A stretch of DNA of 64,000 nucleotides from Paraescarpia echinospica (GCA_020002185.1 CM034534.1:31020851-31084850); one strand, 5' to 3'; shown: positions 52,769 to 64,000, numbered from the stretch's first letter. Program-made: numbers and translations. Notes: generated from the letters alone by a model not told the origin.

Positions 52769-54780
52769 ATAATAATAATAATAATAATATATTTTATTTA
52801 ATATAGCGCCAGATCCAATTATAAATTGTTCGTGGCGCTTTACAACATGTAGAACCCAGATAGAGGTAATAATGATGCCTACATAAATATGCATTTTCTA
52901 AAAGAAATTCTATAAAATTAATATTAGTAAAATACAAATAAATACAGTAATTAAATAAATATACTAAAACAATGATCATAGCTCCAGTTCTATGTAGAAA
53001 TAAGACATTGTCAATTCATTTAACTGAACTAATGTACATGTAGGTATAAAAAATATATATAAATAGGTTAATTAATACATAAGAGATCTAAAACAAATCA
53101 ATGCAGAGACCAAACTATGCCACATTGGACAAGAACGAGAGTCGAAAAAAATGAGTCTTTAAGCGTGCCTTGAAAGTAGACAGACAATCAGACGTTTTAA
53201 TGTAATTAGGCAAAGTGTTCCACAAAGTCGCCGCAGCGACCGCAAATGAACTGTCCCCAGCTTTGACATGAGTCCGCAGGACCGTTAACATATTATTGTT
53301 GGTAGAGCGCAGGGCTCTTGTTGGTTTGTATGGGCATACAGGGTCGCATAAATATTTCGGGGCATCGCCATGCACAGCTTTATATGTAAACACCAATAGC
53401 TTAAAGTCGATTATGTGTGCTACAGGCAACCAGTGAAGAGTGCACAACAAAGGCATGGCGCTGTCACTCCGTGGGCGGCGTAGGATCAACCTAACAGCAG
53501 AGTTGTGCATTCTCTGCAGTCGAGCGATGTTGTTGACAGAAGTGCCATATAGAAGTGAATTGCAGTAATAAAGCCGTGATGTAATAATGGCGTTGACGAC
53601 ACGTTCCTTTGTCGTCGTTGGGAGATAACGACTCATCTGGTTAATATGGCGCAGGTGAAACGAGCACACACTGACGGTGCTTGAAACTTGTTTCTTAAAA
53701 CTGAGGTGGCGATCCATAACGACACCAAGGTTACGAACACATCTTGAGGCAGTAATCGTAACATCTCCTACGCGTATCACACTGCCGTCAATAAGCGCAG
53801 CGGGAAGATATTCCGTTTTATTGTTGTTCATGCACAAGTAGTTTGATGTCATCCACTGATTTGCAATATCTAGACACTCCTCCATACGTCGCAGAGTAGC
53901 AGCCAACGTAGTCGCAGTGAGGTCAAAATGGCAGTACAATTGCAGATCATCCGCATAATGATAAAAACAAAGTCCATGCGCCCTGATTATGTCGCCAATG
54001 GGTTGTACGTACAACGAGAATAATAAAGGACCCAGCACCGAACGCTGTGGGACATCCGATGTCACGCAAGTTGTATTCGATGACGCATCACGAATGACCA
54101 CACGCTGGGTCCGGCCCTGCAGATAGGATTGCAGCCAGCCAACAATGCCGTAACGCAACCGAAGGCGCTGGATCATTATCTTGTGATTGATTGTGTCAAA
54201 GGCCACACTAAAGTCAATAAGAACTAGTGCCGTGCCTTGTATATTGTCTATAGCGGCTTTCATGGCACTTGTTACACACAATAGTGCGGTTTCAGTTGAA
54301 TGATTCTTCCGGTAGTCTGATTGGAAACAGTCCTCCATTCGCTGATCGGAAATATGAGAGATGATCCTTCGCGCAGTAACTTTCTCTATGACTTTTGACA
54401 GATGGCTTAGGTTGCTGACTGGACGGTAGTTGTTGAGTATGTCCTTTTTGAGTGATTGTTTCTTGAACAATGGCCGAACAACTGAGTGCTTAAGCAGCAC
54501 AGGCATGACTGCCTCCTCGTGTGAGGCGTTTACAATTTGTATGATGATAGGCACGATACTGTCCATGTTGTCATTTAGTTGCTTAGTTGGTAGTGGATCA
54601 AGTGAGCATGTCTTATCCGTAGTGCCAAGAATATTAGTGATTTCGGCTGTAGTAGTTGGCGCGAACACTTGAATTGGGTCAGTAAAACAACGAACACTCC
54701 AAATGTTCGGCATCCATTTTGATGGCTTGACGGATTATTTAGACGCAACAAGTGACATGATGGATAGGTCAATGTTGTAC
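52769..54780 (-). mobile_element. L2-type LINE copy B, 5'-truncated
   Basis: Minus strand. The 3' end is marked by (TAA)n at 52769-52793 followed by the tail atagcgccag; copy A ends the same way (ATA repeat, then ttgcgcc). A 532-codon RT frame occupies 53115-54713. The endonuclease is missing. Confidence 0.9.
53115..54713 (-). CDS. L2-type reverse transcriptase, 532-codon open frame
   Basis: RT landmarks in order: SLDPLPTKQL, PLFKKQSL, NYRPVSNLSHLSKVIEKV, DYRKNHSTETALL, VLIDFSVAFDTINH, VPQRSVLGPLLFSLYV, HYADDLQLY, LGVVMDRHLSFKKQV, YCNSLLYG, LHWLPV, FKARLKTHFF. The catalytic YADD is intact. The highly conserved SGVPQGSVLGP block reads SDVPQRSVLGP, two unusual changes. The frame is uninterrupted though the element lacks its 5' half, so it is either young or only lightly decayed. 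Confidence 0.92.
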   Translation of the reverse strand: MPNIWSVRCFTDPIQVFAPTTTAEITNILGTTDKTCSLDPLPTKQLNDNMDSIVPIIIQIVNASHEEAVMPVLLKHSVVRPLFKKQSLKKDILNNYRPVSNLSHLSKVIEKVTARRIISHISDQRMEDCFQSDYRKNHSTETALLCVTSAMKAAIDNIQGTALVLIDFSVAFDTINHKIMIQRLRLRYGIVGWLQSYLQGRTQRVVIRDASSNTTCVTSDVPQRSVLGPLLFSLYVQPIGDIIRAHGLCFYHYADDLQLYCHFDLTATTLAATLRRMEECLDIANQWMTSNYLCMNNNKTEYLPAALIDGSVIRVGDVTITASRCVRNLGVVMDRHLSFKKQVSSTVSVCSFHLRHINQMSRYLPTTTKERVVNAIITSRLYYCNSLLYGTSVNNIARLQRMHNSAVRLILRRPRSDSAMPLLCTLHWLPVAHIIDFKLLVFTYKAVHGDAPKYLCDPVCPYKPTRALRSTNNNMLTVLRTHVKAGDSSFAVAAATLWNTLPNYIKTSDCLSTFKARLKTHFFRLSFLSNVA

Positions 54781-55125
54781 AATCGTAGAAAAAACGCCTA
54801 ACGTTCCGAACAATCGTACAAACCTTTCATTGTTAAGAACCCACGGTGAATTTCAAAAACAATAAAAGCGTTATTTTTTTCGATGGTTTTTTTTTGCTCC
54901 TGAAAATGTAGCGCCCGATATGAAACGCGTCATACAATCGCTAGCTCGATTATAGTTGGAGTCAAATGTGGGAATCAAATGCCACAGTGAAAAGGTTAAT
55001 AAGTATTATAGTTGTACAAGCATGTCGACCTCGGTGTTTAGATATTTCGTAGATTATTGACCTCCATGTCCAGCTAGTTTACTACAATACACGGACCGTT
55101 TTTTGTTATTTATTTTGCTTTCACA
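54781..55125. other. Spacer between LINE copy B and transposon B
   Basis: Nothing recognised. Confidence 0.4.
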
Positions 55126-55800
55126 TAGTCCATTTGTCATTTCATGAACCTAGAAATGTTTTATCCTATGAACTTTTTTGTTGATATGTATTCATATGGG
55201 GTCCTAGAACAAATTCAGCTTGGTTGCCCAAACAGCAACTTTGGGCAACCGGTCGATATTTTGAAAATTTAACTTTTGAACCACTTGTCATAGGATGATG
55301 TACAGTACCTCTTTTAAGGGGTGTTGGGTGCGTAGTATCCTTTTCTGGTGTTATGTTTTTGCAGGTCAAGGTCAAGATCAGATGCTGAAGGTCAGGTCAA
55401 GGTCAAATTTGACCTCTCGGTGGACAATGAATGGAAACTCTTACTAAATTATATTTTAGTTTACTCATACACATAAATGGATAATCTTGCAATATTTTAC
55501 ACATTTGTTCGTGGGGAAAAAACAGTACTCAGTCATAATATTTGAAAGATGTAATTACATCTGTTACGCGTAGTTTATAGTGCAAATATAATTATGAACA
55601 TTGGCATTCATATTTTTGTAAGGGAAATTATTGCATTAAGTAATCATGTACGAAAGTCATTGTAAGGATGCTACAAGGATTAATATCCATAACTATAGAT
55701 AAAAGATAGTTTACTCAATGCTATGTTATCAGCGTAAAGTTTACGCTATCTTACTAACTGCAGATATCGCCTAATAATCTTAACATTTTATCTAATCCCA

Positions 55801-57000
55801 CTAATCATCCAGGTAATCAGGATCAGCAAGACTATCCTCAACATCCTCATGGCCTTCACCCTCCTCATCTACGTCATCATCTTCTACACTATCATCCTCA
55901 AAATCCTCCTCCTCAGCATCGTCCATCTCGACACTCTCCTCATCTCCAGCCTGAGTTTAGTCTTAGTTTACGGATTACAGCAGCCCTCTTCGCCAGAGCA
56001 GTTGCAGTATGACGTGCATGAAAGATGTTCTTTGTGGCAGCCACAAACCTCCGTGCTGCACTTCTTGCCCTGTGCCCTACACCCACAATGAATCACATCA
56101 CACAGGTGTGGTAGACCTATAGGTCACCCTGAGTAATAACAGGAGAGCTAGGGGACGCCATCCCGAATTTCTCACCCTAAATGAGTGGTATTGGCTGACT
56201 CATCGGGTGGGGCTTGCTGGTCTGCAGCTTTCCACAGAATTACCTGCAAATGGGCCCGCAGCACGTGCAAGAACAGGTTGGTGGATGTTGGAGGAACGGC
56301 CTTGACTTTGAGACCTTTCTTCTTCTTGGTGAAGAGTGTGAAGCTGGCAGACTCCATGGATGTCCCCGGTGGCTGACCATACAGAGCGATGAAGAAAGTT
56401 TTCGCTGTCTCCATCAGATCCTGCGTGACGCCCACGTCCCCCAGCACATCGTCCAACCTGGGAAGTTCCCAGTGAGCAAGTGTTTCCAGGTGTTTAGTGC
56501 GTTGATCTTGCCTTTGGCATGATTTTCTCAGTATCTTCTGGATAATGACTCAGACGACCCTGGATGGATACGATCAGATCTGAGGGAGCTGCCACCGTAT
56601 GGCCACATGATACGATAGAACAACTGCTGAACATTCACGATGACAATTTCAGAAGCTGTTGGCGAGATCTCGAGCACACCCAGGCGCTTGACCAGCCCCG
56701 ACTTGTTGGCTTTGCGGATACAACGGTGCTCGTCAATTGAGGCACTGCACACAGCTCGAGGTAGAACAGAGGCCCAAGCTCCATCTACCGCCGCTGACCA
56801 ATCATCAAGAGCCGGAGAAAAATGTTCTCAAGATCGATGACTGGCCTGCCCTTGTTGCCCTTGTCCTGCTTCTTTAGAACAACCATCGCCTTGATGGGAC
56901 TACTGATAGGCTCGTAGAACCCATCGGGAAGACTGGCGATGTACTTGCTCTCCATCTTTTCTCCAAGCACAATCGAATCAGCCACACTCACTTCAGCAGG
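55801..57000 (-). pseudogene. PIN/XPG-like nuclease plus Cys-rich protein of transposon B
   Basis: N to C in changing frames: SKYIASLPDGFYEPISSPIKAM and LENIFLRLLMIGQ (56785-56991), LEISPTASEIVIVNVQQLFYRIMWPYGGSS (56528-56752), DVGVTQDLMETAKTFFIALYGQP, LHVLRAHLQVILWKAADQQAPPDE (56172-56456), then a Cys-rich block (CRAQGKKCSTEVCGCHKEHL, CTSYCNCSGEEGCCNP, ~55970-56095) and an Asp/Glu tail ending in ADPDYLDD. The middle region with the EAD...DTDVF pattern is missing here. A stop replaces the codon after CCNP. Confidence 0.72.
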
Positions 57001-57142
57001 AGGATGTCGAGGATGGTCTTGCTGATCCTGATTACCTGGATGATGAGTAGGAATAGGTAAAAGGTGAAGACTATTGGGCGATATCTGCAGTTACTAAGAT
57101 AGGGTAAACCTTACATTAATAGCATAGTATTGTGTAAACATA

Positions 57143-57699
57143 GGCGCGGGAACAGGGGGACTGCCCCCTGAGTTGCCCCCTGGAATTTCTTCGGGGGGTA
57201 GACAAATGGTTCTGGCACCACCACCTCCATTAAATGTAAGCGTGAATGTTTGTTTTTGTGGCGAGCGTTAATGGCGGGTGGAAATCTTAATTTTATGAGA
57301 CGATTAATGTTTATTTTTGTCGACTGTGAAAGGTGTGTGCACTTGGAGGGCATACATATGATATGGTTTTCTGCCCCCCTCCGCCAGTAATAGGCGCCGC
57401 GACAGCGCGATAAATTGTTCCAAAGCACCCCCTCCCCCCCCCCCCCCCCCGGTCTTCGGGTGTCATAATTTCAGCCGAGACAGACAGAGAAGAAAAGATG
57501 GAGAAGGTAGATTGGCAGCAACGGCGCGACGTAAACAATTTCAACAACACACCCCCCACCTCGTCTTCCGGTGTCACAGTCGAGCCAACCGACTTCACAA
57601 AGTGAAGGAAGATGTGAAGATATGCGGCGGCGAAAATTTTCCAGTGGTGCTGAAGCTCCGGTAGCCCCCCCCCCCCAATATGAATTTCGTTCCCGCGCC
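57143..57699. mobile_element. Nested C-rich MITE-like insert
   Basis: Between inverted ends ggcgcgggaac and gttcccgcgcc, 557 bp inside transposon B. It has poly-C runs at ~57427-57450 and ~57665-57677, and twin (c/g)tcttc(g/c)ggtgtcat-type blocks. Frames here rich in Gly/Arg are artefacts. No target duplication found. Confidence 0.65.
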
Positions 57700-58446
57700 A
57701 CTGTACGTAAAATTATCTTTTATCTACAGGATATTACTCCTTGTAACATCCTTATATTGACTTTCGTACATGATTACTTAATGCAAGAATTTTCCCCACA
57801 AAGAAAAATGGATGCCAATGTTCATAATGATATTTGGACTATACACTACGTATAATAAATGTTACTACGTGTTTCAAATATAGCTGATTACTGTTTTTTT
57901 TTCACGAACAAAAATATGAATGCCAATGTTCATAATGATATTTGCACTATACACTACGTGTAACAGATGTAATTACGTCTTTCAAATATTATGACTGAGT
58001 ATTGTTTTTTTCTCACGAACAAATGTGTCAGATATTGCAAGATTATCAATTTATGTGCATGAGTAAACCAAAATATAATTTAGTAGGAGTTTCCATTCGT
58101 TGTCCACCGATAGGTCAACTTTGATCTTCACCTGACCTTCAGCATCTGATCTTGACCTTGAACTGAAAAACATAACACCAGAAATGGATTCTACGCATCC
58201 AATACCCCTTAAAAGAGGTATTATACATCATCCTAGGACAAGTGGTTCAAAAGTTACATTTTCAAGATATCGACCAGTCGCCAACTCGGATTTATGCAAA
58301 TTACCAGAGTTACCCAAAGTTGCTGTTTGAGCAACCAAGCTGAAACTGTTCTAGGACCCCATATGAGTACAAATCAATAACAAAACTTCATAGGATAGAA
58401 CATTTCTAGGTTGGCTATTGAATACATATGAGTGTCAAATGGACTA

Positions 58447-60600
58447 ACATATGTATTTGCAAGGCTATGGTAAATGTACCAGGCATCTGTCCACTGTACA
58501 GCAAAGGTCAAATGTCCACTGTTAGATGTAGGCCTGCACCAAAACTGATCGGATCTACAGTATACGTTACACAGCAATTGTGTTCAACAGGAAATATCGT
58601 TGTAATCAAACAGTCAACCCATACATTTGTATCGTTATCACGAACCGCGCTCTCGTGAGTGTCAGGCAGTTGAACGAATAGTGAGATAGGTCTAAATTCA
58701 CTTCCTTGGTTGAGTGACACATGTGTGACTGATGCATGTATGATGGTAGATCACGGCAGTGATAGCTTTCTACGCGTAGACGTTCGAGTACGATTAGGTC
58801 ATCGTTGATAGTCAACTGACACGTCATGCGCGGCTGACGCCCACTGACCCGTGTCGACCCAACTTTCTTTGGTGCTTTCTATAAAGATTGCCGCGCTGCT
58901 GACGAAGAACTTTCAAACTATAAATGCACTAACTTAATGTTATCCACAAAAAAGCAACAATTAGTATTATTTTCAATCATGATTATATATATATATATAT
59001 ACATATACATCCTCACAAGCGAGGGGTGGCAAGCGAGGATGTATACAAAGGCTTCGAAACGTTGTATATGTGGGGTTAAGGCTCACCAAAACCCTTCAAC
59101 TGCACCCCTTTTGAGATTCACCAAAACGCCAACTGCACCCGCCTTGATGCGCACCAAAACCTCTAACTGAATCCCGTTGTCGAAATATTGGGGGGCTAAA
59201 CCTATCCAGCCCCCTCCCACCAAATACATTGGGGGGCTCAACCGCCTGCCCCAAGCCGGTTCCGACGCATATGATGTACGTACTTCGTTCCAATAGCGCC
59301 CCTTTCATTGTAAACTGACCAAAGATGCTGTCCATAACGTGACAACACGTTCTTTATATGCAGGCTCGTTGCCAGCTTTTCACAATGGGAGGTTCACATT
59401 TGATTAATTCAGACTCACATGTTCACGTTGGGGCTCATAATGAGGAAGGTTACATTTCTAACTGGAAGAACAATGAAGTGGGTGTGAGATTGGTGGACCA
59501 GGTGGTTGTGTCTTATATTCTTTCATCTTGTATACAAACACCACATTAGCATCCTCAGGTCGGTTGGTCGTTTTGGGGGTGCGTTTCAGACAACGTGAGA
59601 TTCAAATGTGGTCTGCGGAGATTTGACCTATTGTGTTGCCTGATTAAGCCTACTTTACCCCCAATTGTATTCATAAAGCCAACAAGTAGTAATAATATAT
59701 TATTAATATGACTGAATTATTTACTCGAAACCAGTTGTTTTGAATATGGTCATATTAATATAATAAACAAGGCACCGAGGAGTGTGAGTGTGTCCATTGT
59801 ATTTTTCAGAATAAACAGTTGTGATATTTAGTCTGGTTTTTGCTCAATTAATACATTATATTCATCTGATCTGATGTGCAAAGTTCCATAATTTATTACG
59901 TTTGGTGTAAAACTTCTGCATGGCTAATTGGATGCAATGGTCCTTTGACACACATTCCTCTAGTGACTGCCCTTTTCACACATGGCTTTGGAGACAGAGG
60001 CCTCATCCAGGCTCCCATCCATTCAGTGATAATCACTAGATAGGGGTTCTCCCTTTACCATCTGTACACATCAGGCTTTCTTGGCATTCCTTGTATTGCT
60101 TGAACGACATCCAGCAGCTTTTAGGTAGGGGGGTTAACGCTTTTGAGAAACATGGAATACAATTTGTAGTTCAAATTTTAAACATGCAATTTTTTTAAGG
60201 GGGTTCACACTTTGGAGAAATGGGGTTCACAAAAAGGGGGTTCACGCGAACCCCGTGAACACCCCCTGGCTACGGGCCTGATATGCATATATATATATAT
60301 ACTATAAATAAAAAACAACATTGTTCTGTTTCTGCTTCTGGCATAACATCCTAAAGGATGGCTTTGGCCAGTCGTGTTTGTCTTGCTTTGGGCATGTCCC
60401 TTCCACGGGAATCACGGTTTTGGTAGAATTTGTTTATTTCATTACTAGCTGAGTTACCCAGCGTTGCCCGGGGGAAAAGGCAGTCATACCAGTCACCCTA
60501 AACCAATCCCAAATGTGTCTTGTCTACCCGCATTAATAAATGGTAACTGGTCACTGTAAGACTGCTGGTTGATGATAATAGCAATCTTAATGCAACTGAA
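58447..60600. other. Intergenic region with scattered repeat remnants
   Basis: Holds a (TA)n run at 58985-59001, three loose copies of caccaaaacc..caactgcaccc at 59085-59170, and gggggttcacgcgaaccccgtgaacaccccc at ~60235-60265, a palindrome resembling a repeat end. At ~60445 ctagctgagttacccagcgttgcccggg resembles a motif at LINE ends in other animals. No supported gene. Confidence 0.45.
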
Positions 60601-61046
60601 GTAAGACCACATTTAAATTTTACATAGGCGGCCATTATAACGTTTCCTTCATTTCCTGCTAAATTTGACAAACAATTTTCTTGAAAATTTCACAGCATAT
60701 TTAACCTCCATTGACACAAGTGCTATGGAAAACTCGTAAAATTCTCATACCTCAGTTTTCAGAAAAATCCACCCAAACCTGACACCCCTCAATTTCGCCC
60801 CAATCTGGTGACGGATTTTGAAATATTGGTGCGTTCTGCAAAATAGCCACTGTGCGAATACGCGAGCGACTAGCGTATGTTTATTGCTACCTCGTGAAAG
60901 ATCTAATGTAGTAGTGCATTTAGTATTCACTGGACTGACATGTGCCATGCCAAAGTGCTCGAACAAAATTCACACATGCCACCAAAACGGTATTTTCAAG
61001 GGCACTCTTTCGGGTAATGGCGGAAGAATCTTTAATGTGGTCTTAC
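60601..61046 (+). mobile_element. MITE-like element, copy 2
   Basis: 446 bp with inverted ends gtaagaccacatttaaa / tttaatgtggtcttac, the inner arms extending to ggcggccat / atggcgg. It is the inverted counterpart of 12645-13100 along its length. Confidence 0.85.
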
Positions 61047-62199
61047 CCCAATAACATCAACAGCGCCACAGGGTGGGGTCAAAGGTCCAATATCGCCCAT
61101 AATTCGTGATCACGAGAAGACAAGAACGCGATTCCACGCAAAGTTCAATGTCCATACTCAGCTAAACTGGAAGCAAAAAACCGGATCCGGATTTTACTAA
61201 AAACGAAAGAGTTCGTAGTTTTTGTTTTAATTTTAAAAACGAACTAATACGTATGCATAAACGAACTAGGATATCATTGGGGAATACTTGATTCCTCTGT
61301 TTTTGTGTGAAATTACTAAGAAACACCTTTGCTAGGGTGATAGCCAAAAGCCCGACCATTCGGGACTCCTTTTTTTCCAAATTGTTGTCCTAACCCCCCT
61401 TAAAATAGCCATACTTTTACACAGGCGCAGATCTCTGCTTGATACAGAGTGTCCAAACATCGCCACACGTCAATTACTTGGCCACTATATATTTCGCTGA
61501 TGTGCATACATTATTGGAAACAAGAGATACTACTGGCAAAATAGTTAATTTCAGAAAGAAACAAACGTTTGACAAGGACATCCAAGACACGTGATAAAGG
61601 TTGTTGACAGTTGTGGCACCCAGTATCTCTCCAAGTACATCAACGAGTCCATTGTCCTAATCATATTTTATTCAAACATCGCCAAATTCTTACAAGGGTA
61701 CTAACAAACATTTCTGATGTTAAATATACGGATATAACGTACAAAATACCAGTAGAAAAAAACAGCTTCTTGTCAGAGTAGTTGACGTCAGCCTACAGTT
61801 AGTTTAAGCTGCCTTGCCTTGTGCAAACTTCGGTATGATTCGGTTATATTACAGCTGAAAAGCACATGATCGTTGAAAATGATAGCATGCCAGTCCATGT
61901 ACACAATTTCAACATATGACCCTTCTCTTAGGTGACCAGTTTTAATTTTTATGGCTAAAAATGAACTAATTCGGATCATTGCGGTCGCTGCGTATTTGGA
62001 GAGTCACACACTGTTATGATATTCTCTGTTACATGCGGGGTATATTTATGTTGATTCTCAATTGTTCTTGTTGTCTCAGTTAGTGTATGGGGGTTGCTAT
62101 AAAAATAGGTGCTAGATGCCTGATTACTAGAAGTGCGTGGACAACTTGCTTCCTATGGTGGCCAACATTTCACTAAAATTAGGGCTGTGTTAGGGGGGG
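61047..62199. other. Intergenic region before the gap
   Basis: No gene or repeat recognised. It is not part of the 108-bp array, so the array's left end lies within the gap. Confidence 0.5.
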
Positions 62200-63199
62200 N
62201 NNNNNNNNNNNNNNNNNNNNNNNNNNNNNNNNNNNNNNNNNNNNNNNNNNNNNNNNNNNNNNNNNNNNNNNNNNNNNNNNNNNNNNNNNNNNNNNNNNNN
62301 NNNNNNNNNNNNNNNNNNNNNNNNNNNNNNNNNNNNNNNNNNNNNNNNNNNNNNNNNNNNNNNNNNNNNNNNNNNNNNNNNNNNNNNNNNNNNNNNNNNN
62401 NNNNNNNNNNNNNNNNNNNNNNNNNNNNNNNNNNNNNNNNNNNNNNNNNNNNNNNNNNNNNNNNNNNNNNNNNNNNNNNNNNNNNNNNNNNNNNNNNNNN
62501 NNNNNNNNNNNNNNNNNNNNNNNNNNNNNNNNNNNNNNNNNNNNNNNNNNNNNNNNNNNNNNNNNNNNNNNNNNNNNNNNNNNNNNNNNNNNNNNNNNNN
62601 NNNNNNNNNNNNNNNNNNNNNNNNNNNNNNNNNNNNNNNNNNNNNNNNNNNNNNNNNNNNNNNNNNNNNNNNNNNNNNNNNNNNNNNNNNNNNNNNNNNN
62701 NNNNNNNNNNNNNNNNNNNNNNNNNNNNNNNNNNNNNNNNNNNNNNNNNNNNNNNNNNNNNNNNNNNNNNNNNNNNNNNNNNNNNNNNNNNNNNNNNNNN
62801 NNNNNNNNNNNNNNNNNNNNNNNNNNNNNNNNNNNNNNNNNNNNNNNNNNNNNNNNNNNNNNNNNNNNNNNNNNNNNNNNNNNNNNNNNNNNNNNNNNNN
62901 NNNNNNNNNNNNNNNNNNNNNNNNNNNNNNNNNNNNNNNNNNNNNNNNNNNNNNNNNNNNNNNNNNNNNNNNNNNNNNNNNNNNNNNNNNNNNNNNNNNN
63001 NNNNNNNNNNNNNNNNNNNNNNNNNNNNNNNNNNNNNNNNNNNNNNNNNNNNNNNNNNNNNNNNNNNNNNNNNNNNNNNNNNNNNNNNNNNNNNNNNNNN
63101 NNNNNNNNNNNNNNNNNNNNNNNNNNNNNNNNNNNNNNNNNNNNNNNNNNNNNNNNNNNNNNNNNNNNNNNNNNNNNNNNNNNNNNNNNNNNNNNNNNN
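62200..63199. other. Assembly gap of exactly 1000 N
   Basis: The round length suggests a placeholder of unknown true size. The tandem array on its right makes a collapsed or unresolved repeat the likely cause. Confidence 0.97.
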
Positions 63200-64000
63200 C
63201 TTCTGCCTGTGTTGTCAGGTTGTCCTCCAGGTTGTCCACCAAGCTTCTCTTGTCTCTTCTGATGCTCTTCTTTACCTCCTTCTCAGCTTGTGTGTACTGT
63301 GCTTGGCCTTCTGCCTGTGTTGTCAGGTTGTCCTCCAGGTTGTCCACCAAGCTTCTCTTGTCTCTTCTGATGCTCTTCTTTACCTCCTTCTCAGCTTGTG
63401 TGTACTGTGCTTGGGCTTCTGCCTATGTTGTCAGGTTGTCCTCCAGGTTGTCCACCAAGCTTCTCTTGTCTCTTCTGATGCTCTTCTTTACCTCCTTCTC
63501 AGCTTGTGTGTACTGTGCTTGGGCTTCTGCCTGTGTTGTCAGGTTGTCCTCCAGGTTGTCCACCAAGCTTCTCTTGTCTCTTCTGATGCTCTTCTTTACC
63601 TCCTTCTCAGCTTGTGTGTACTGTGCTTGGGCTTCTGCCTGTGTTGTCAGGTTGTCCACCAGGTTGTCCACCAAGCTTCTCTTGTCTCTTCTGATGCTCT
63701 TCTTTACCTCCTTCTCAGCTTGTGTGTACTGTGCTTGGCCTTCTGCCTGTGTTGTCAGGTTGTCCTCCAGGTTGTCCACCAAGCTTCTCTTGTCCCTTCT
63801 GATGCTCTTCTTTACCTCCTTCTCAGCTTGTGTGTACTGTGCTTGGCCTTCTGCCTGTGTTGTCAGGTTGTCCTCCAGGTTGTCCACCAAGCTTCTCTTG
63901 TCTCTTCTGATGCTCTTCTTTACCTCCTTCTCAGCTTGTGTGTACTGTGCTTGGCCTTCTGCCTGTGTTGCCAGGTTGTCCACCAGGTTGTCCACCAAGC
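63200..64000 (-). repeat. 108-bp tandem array coding for a 36-residue helical repeat
   Basis: About 7.4 near-identical units, running into the gap on the left and off the window on the right. On the minus strand the unit encodes SLVDNLEDNLTTQAE, then GQAQYTQAEKEVKKSIRRDKR, with no stop except one CAG to TAG change at ~63424. EVKKSIRRDKR...VDNLA resembles the charged helical linker preceding the RT in RTE-like LINEs. Variation is limited to E/V, G/A and T/A at three places and a synonymous change (cccttct). Confidence 0.9.

Larger units (their letters stand above)
55126..58446 (-). mobile_element. DNA transposon B with long TIRs, TAGTC ends and ACA target duplication
   Basis: 3321 bp. Ends TAGTCCATTTG / CAAATGGACTA, flanked by ACA at 55123-55125 and 58447-58449. 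TIRs of about 500 bp (to ~55650 and from ~57890) share ggggtcctagaac, tcaaggtcaagatcagatgctgaaggt and caatgttcataat blocks. It encodes the same protein architecture as transposon A on the minus strand and carries a nested C-rich insert at 57143-57699. Confidence 0.85.

Noticed and set aside
55849..56091. Hydrophobic plus-strand ORF resembling a membrane protein
   Set aside because: It is the reverse complement of the Asp/Glu-rich tail and Cys-rich region of the transposon B protein.
62190..63350. 386-codon ORF across the gap
   Set aside because: Most of it is unknown bases; only the part right of 63200 is real sequence.

Overview
This is animal nuclear DNA. It has short coding exons with GT-AG introns, many minisatellites, MITE-like elements and several clades of non-LTR retrotransposon. 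The one clear host gene is PAN2, the catalytic subunit of the PAN2-PAN3 poly(A) nuclease, read on the minus strand from a promoter near 28.8 kb leftwards. Fifteen coding exons (about 712 residues: WD40 domain, PAN3-binding linker, and the first part of the pseudo-ubiquitin-hydrolase domain) lie between 27998 and 3317. The rest of that domain and the DEDD exonuclease lie left of the window. The gene looks deuterostome- or lophotrochozoan-like. From memory, minisatellites that copy exon/intron borders have been reported in amphioxus as 'mirages', so a cephalochordate is my best guess, but it is not proven.

Layout. 1-2484: a 72-bp minisatellite with a 1355-bp higher-order repeat. 2485-28014: PAN2 exons and introns. 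Many introns hold minisatellites whose unit contains the neighbouring splice junction plus 7-39 nt of the exon (exons 2, 6, 8, 12, 13 and 15, and more weakly 5). Introns also hold MITEs, a LINE fragment, two possible plus-strand noncoding transcripts (19.1-20.9 kb and 27.1-27.6 kb) and a 170-bp tandem array of YY1-like sites. 28.7-28.9 kb: the probable PAN2 promoter.

29.4-46.6 kb is a nest of transposons between two inverted ~400-bp repeats. A decayed Ty3/Gypsy element carries two CR1-type LINE insertions. An L2-type LINE on the minus strand is split by a 2994-bp DNA transposon with ~590-bp terminal inverted repeats (TIRs) and a clean TTA target duplication. An RTE-like LINE on the minus strand follows.

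47.5-49.3 kb holds an unrecognised three-exon plus-strand gene model whose reading phases match across both introns; a 131-nt foldback lies in its second intron. 51.3-52.1 kb is a broken PIF/Harbinger transposase. 52.8-54.7 kb is an L2-type LINE with a 532-codon open frame on the minus strand. 55126-58446 is a second DNA transposon of the same kind as the one in the L2 element: TAGTC ends, 3-bp target duplication, long TIRs, and a protein with a PIN/XPG-like nuclease-type region, a Cys-rich region and an acidic tail. After a 1000-N assembly gap, the right edge (63200-64000) is a 108-bp tandem array open on the minus strand. Its 36-residue unit resembles the helical linker before a LINE reverse transcriptase.

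The strongest leads are the repeated conversion of PAN2 splice junctions into tandem arrays, the pair of PIN-nuclease transposons, the LINE-linker protein repeat, and the unknown three-exon gene.
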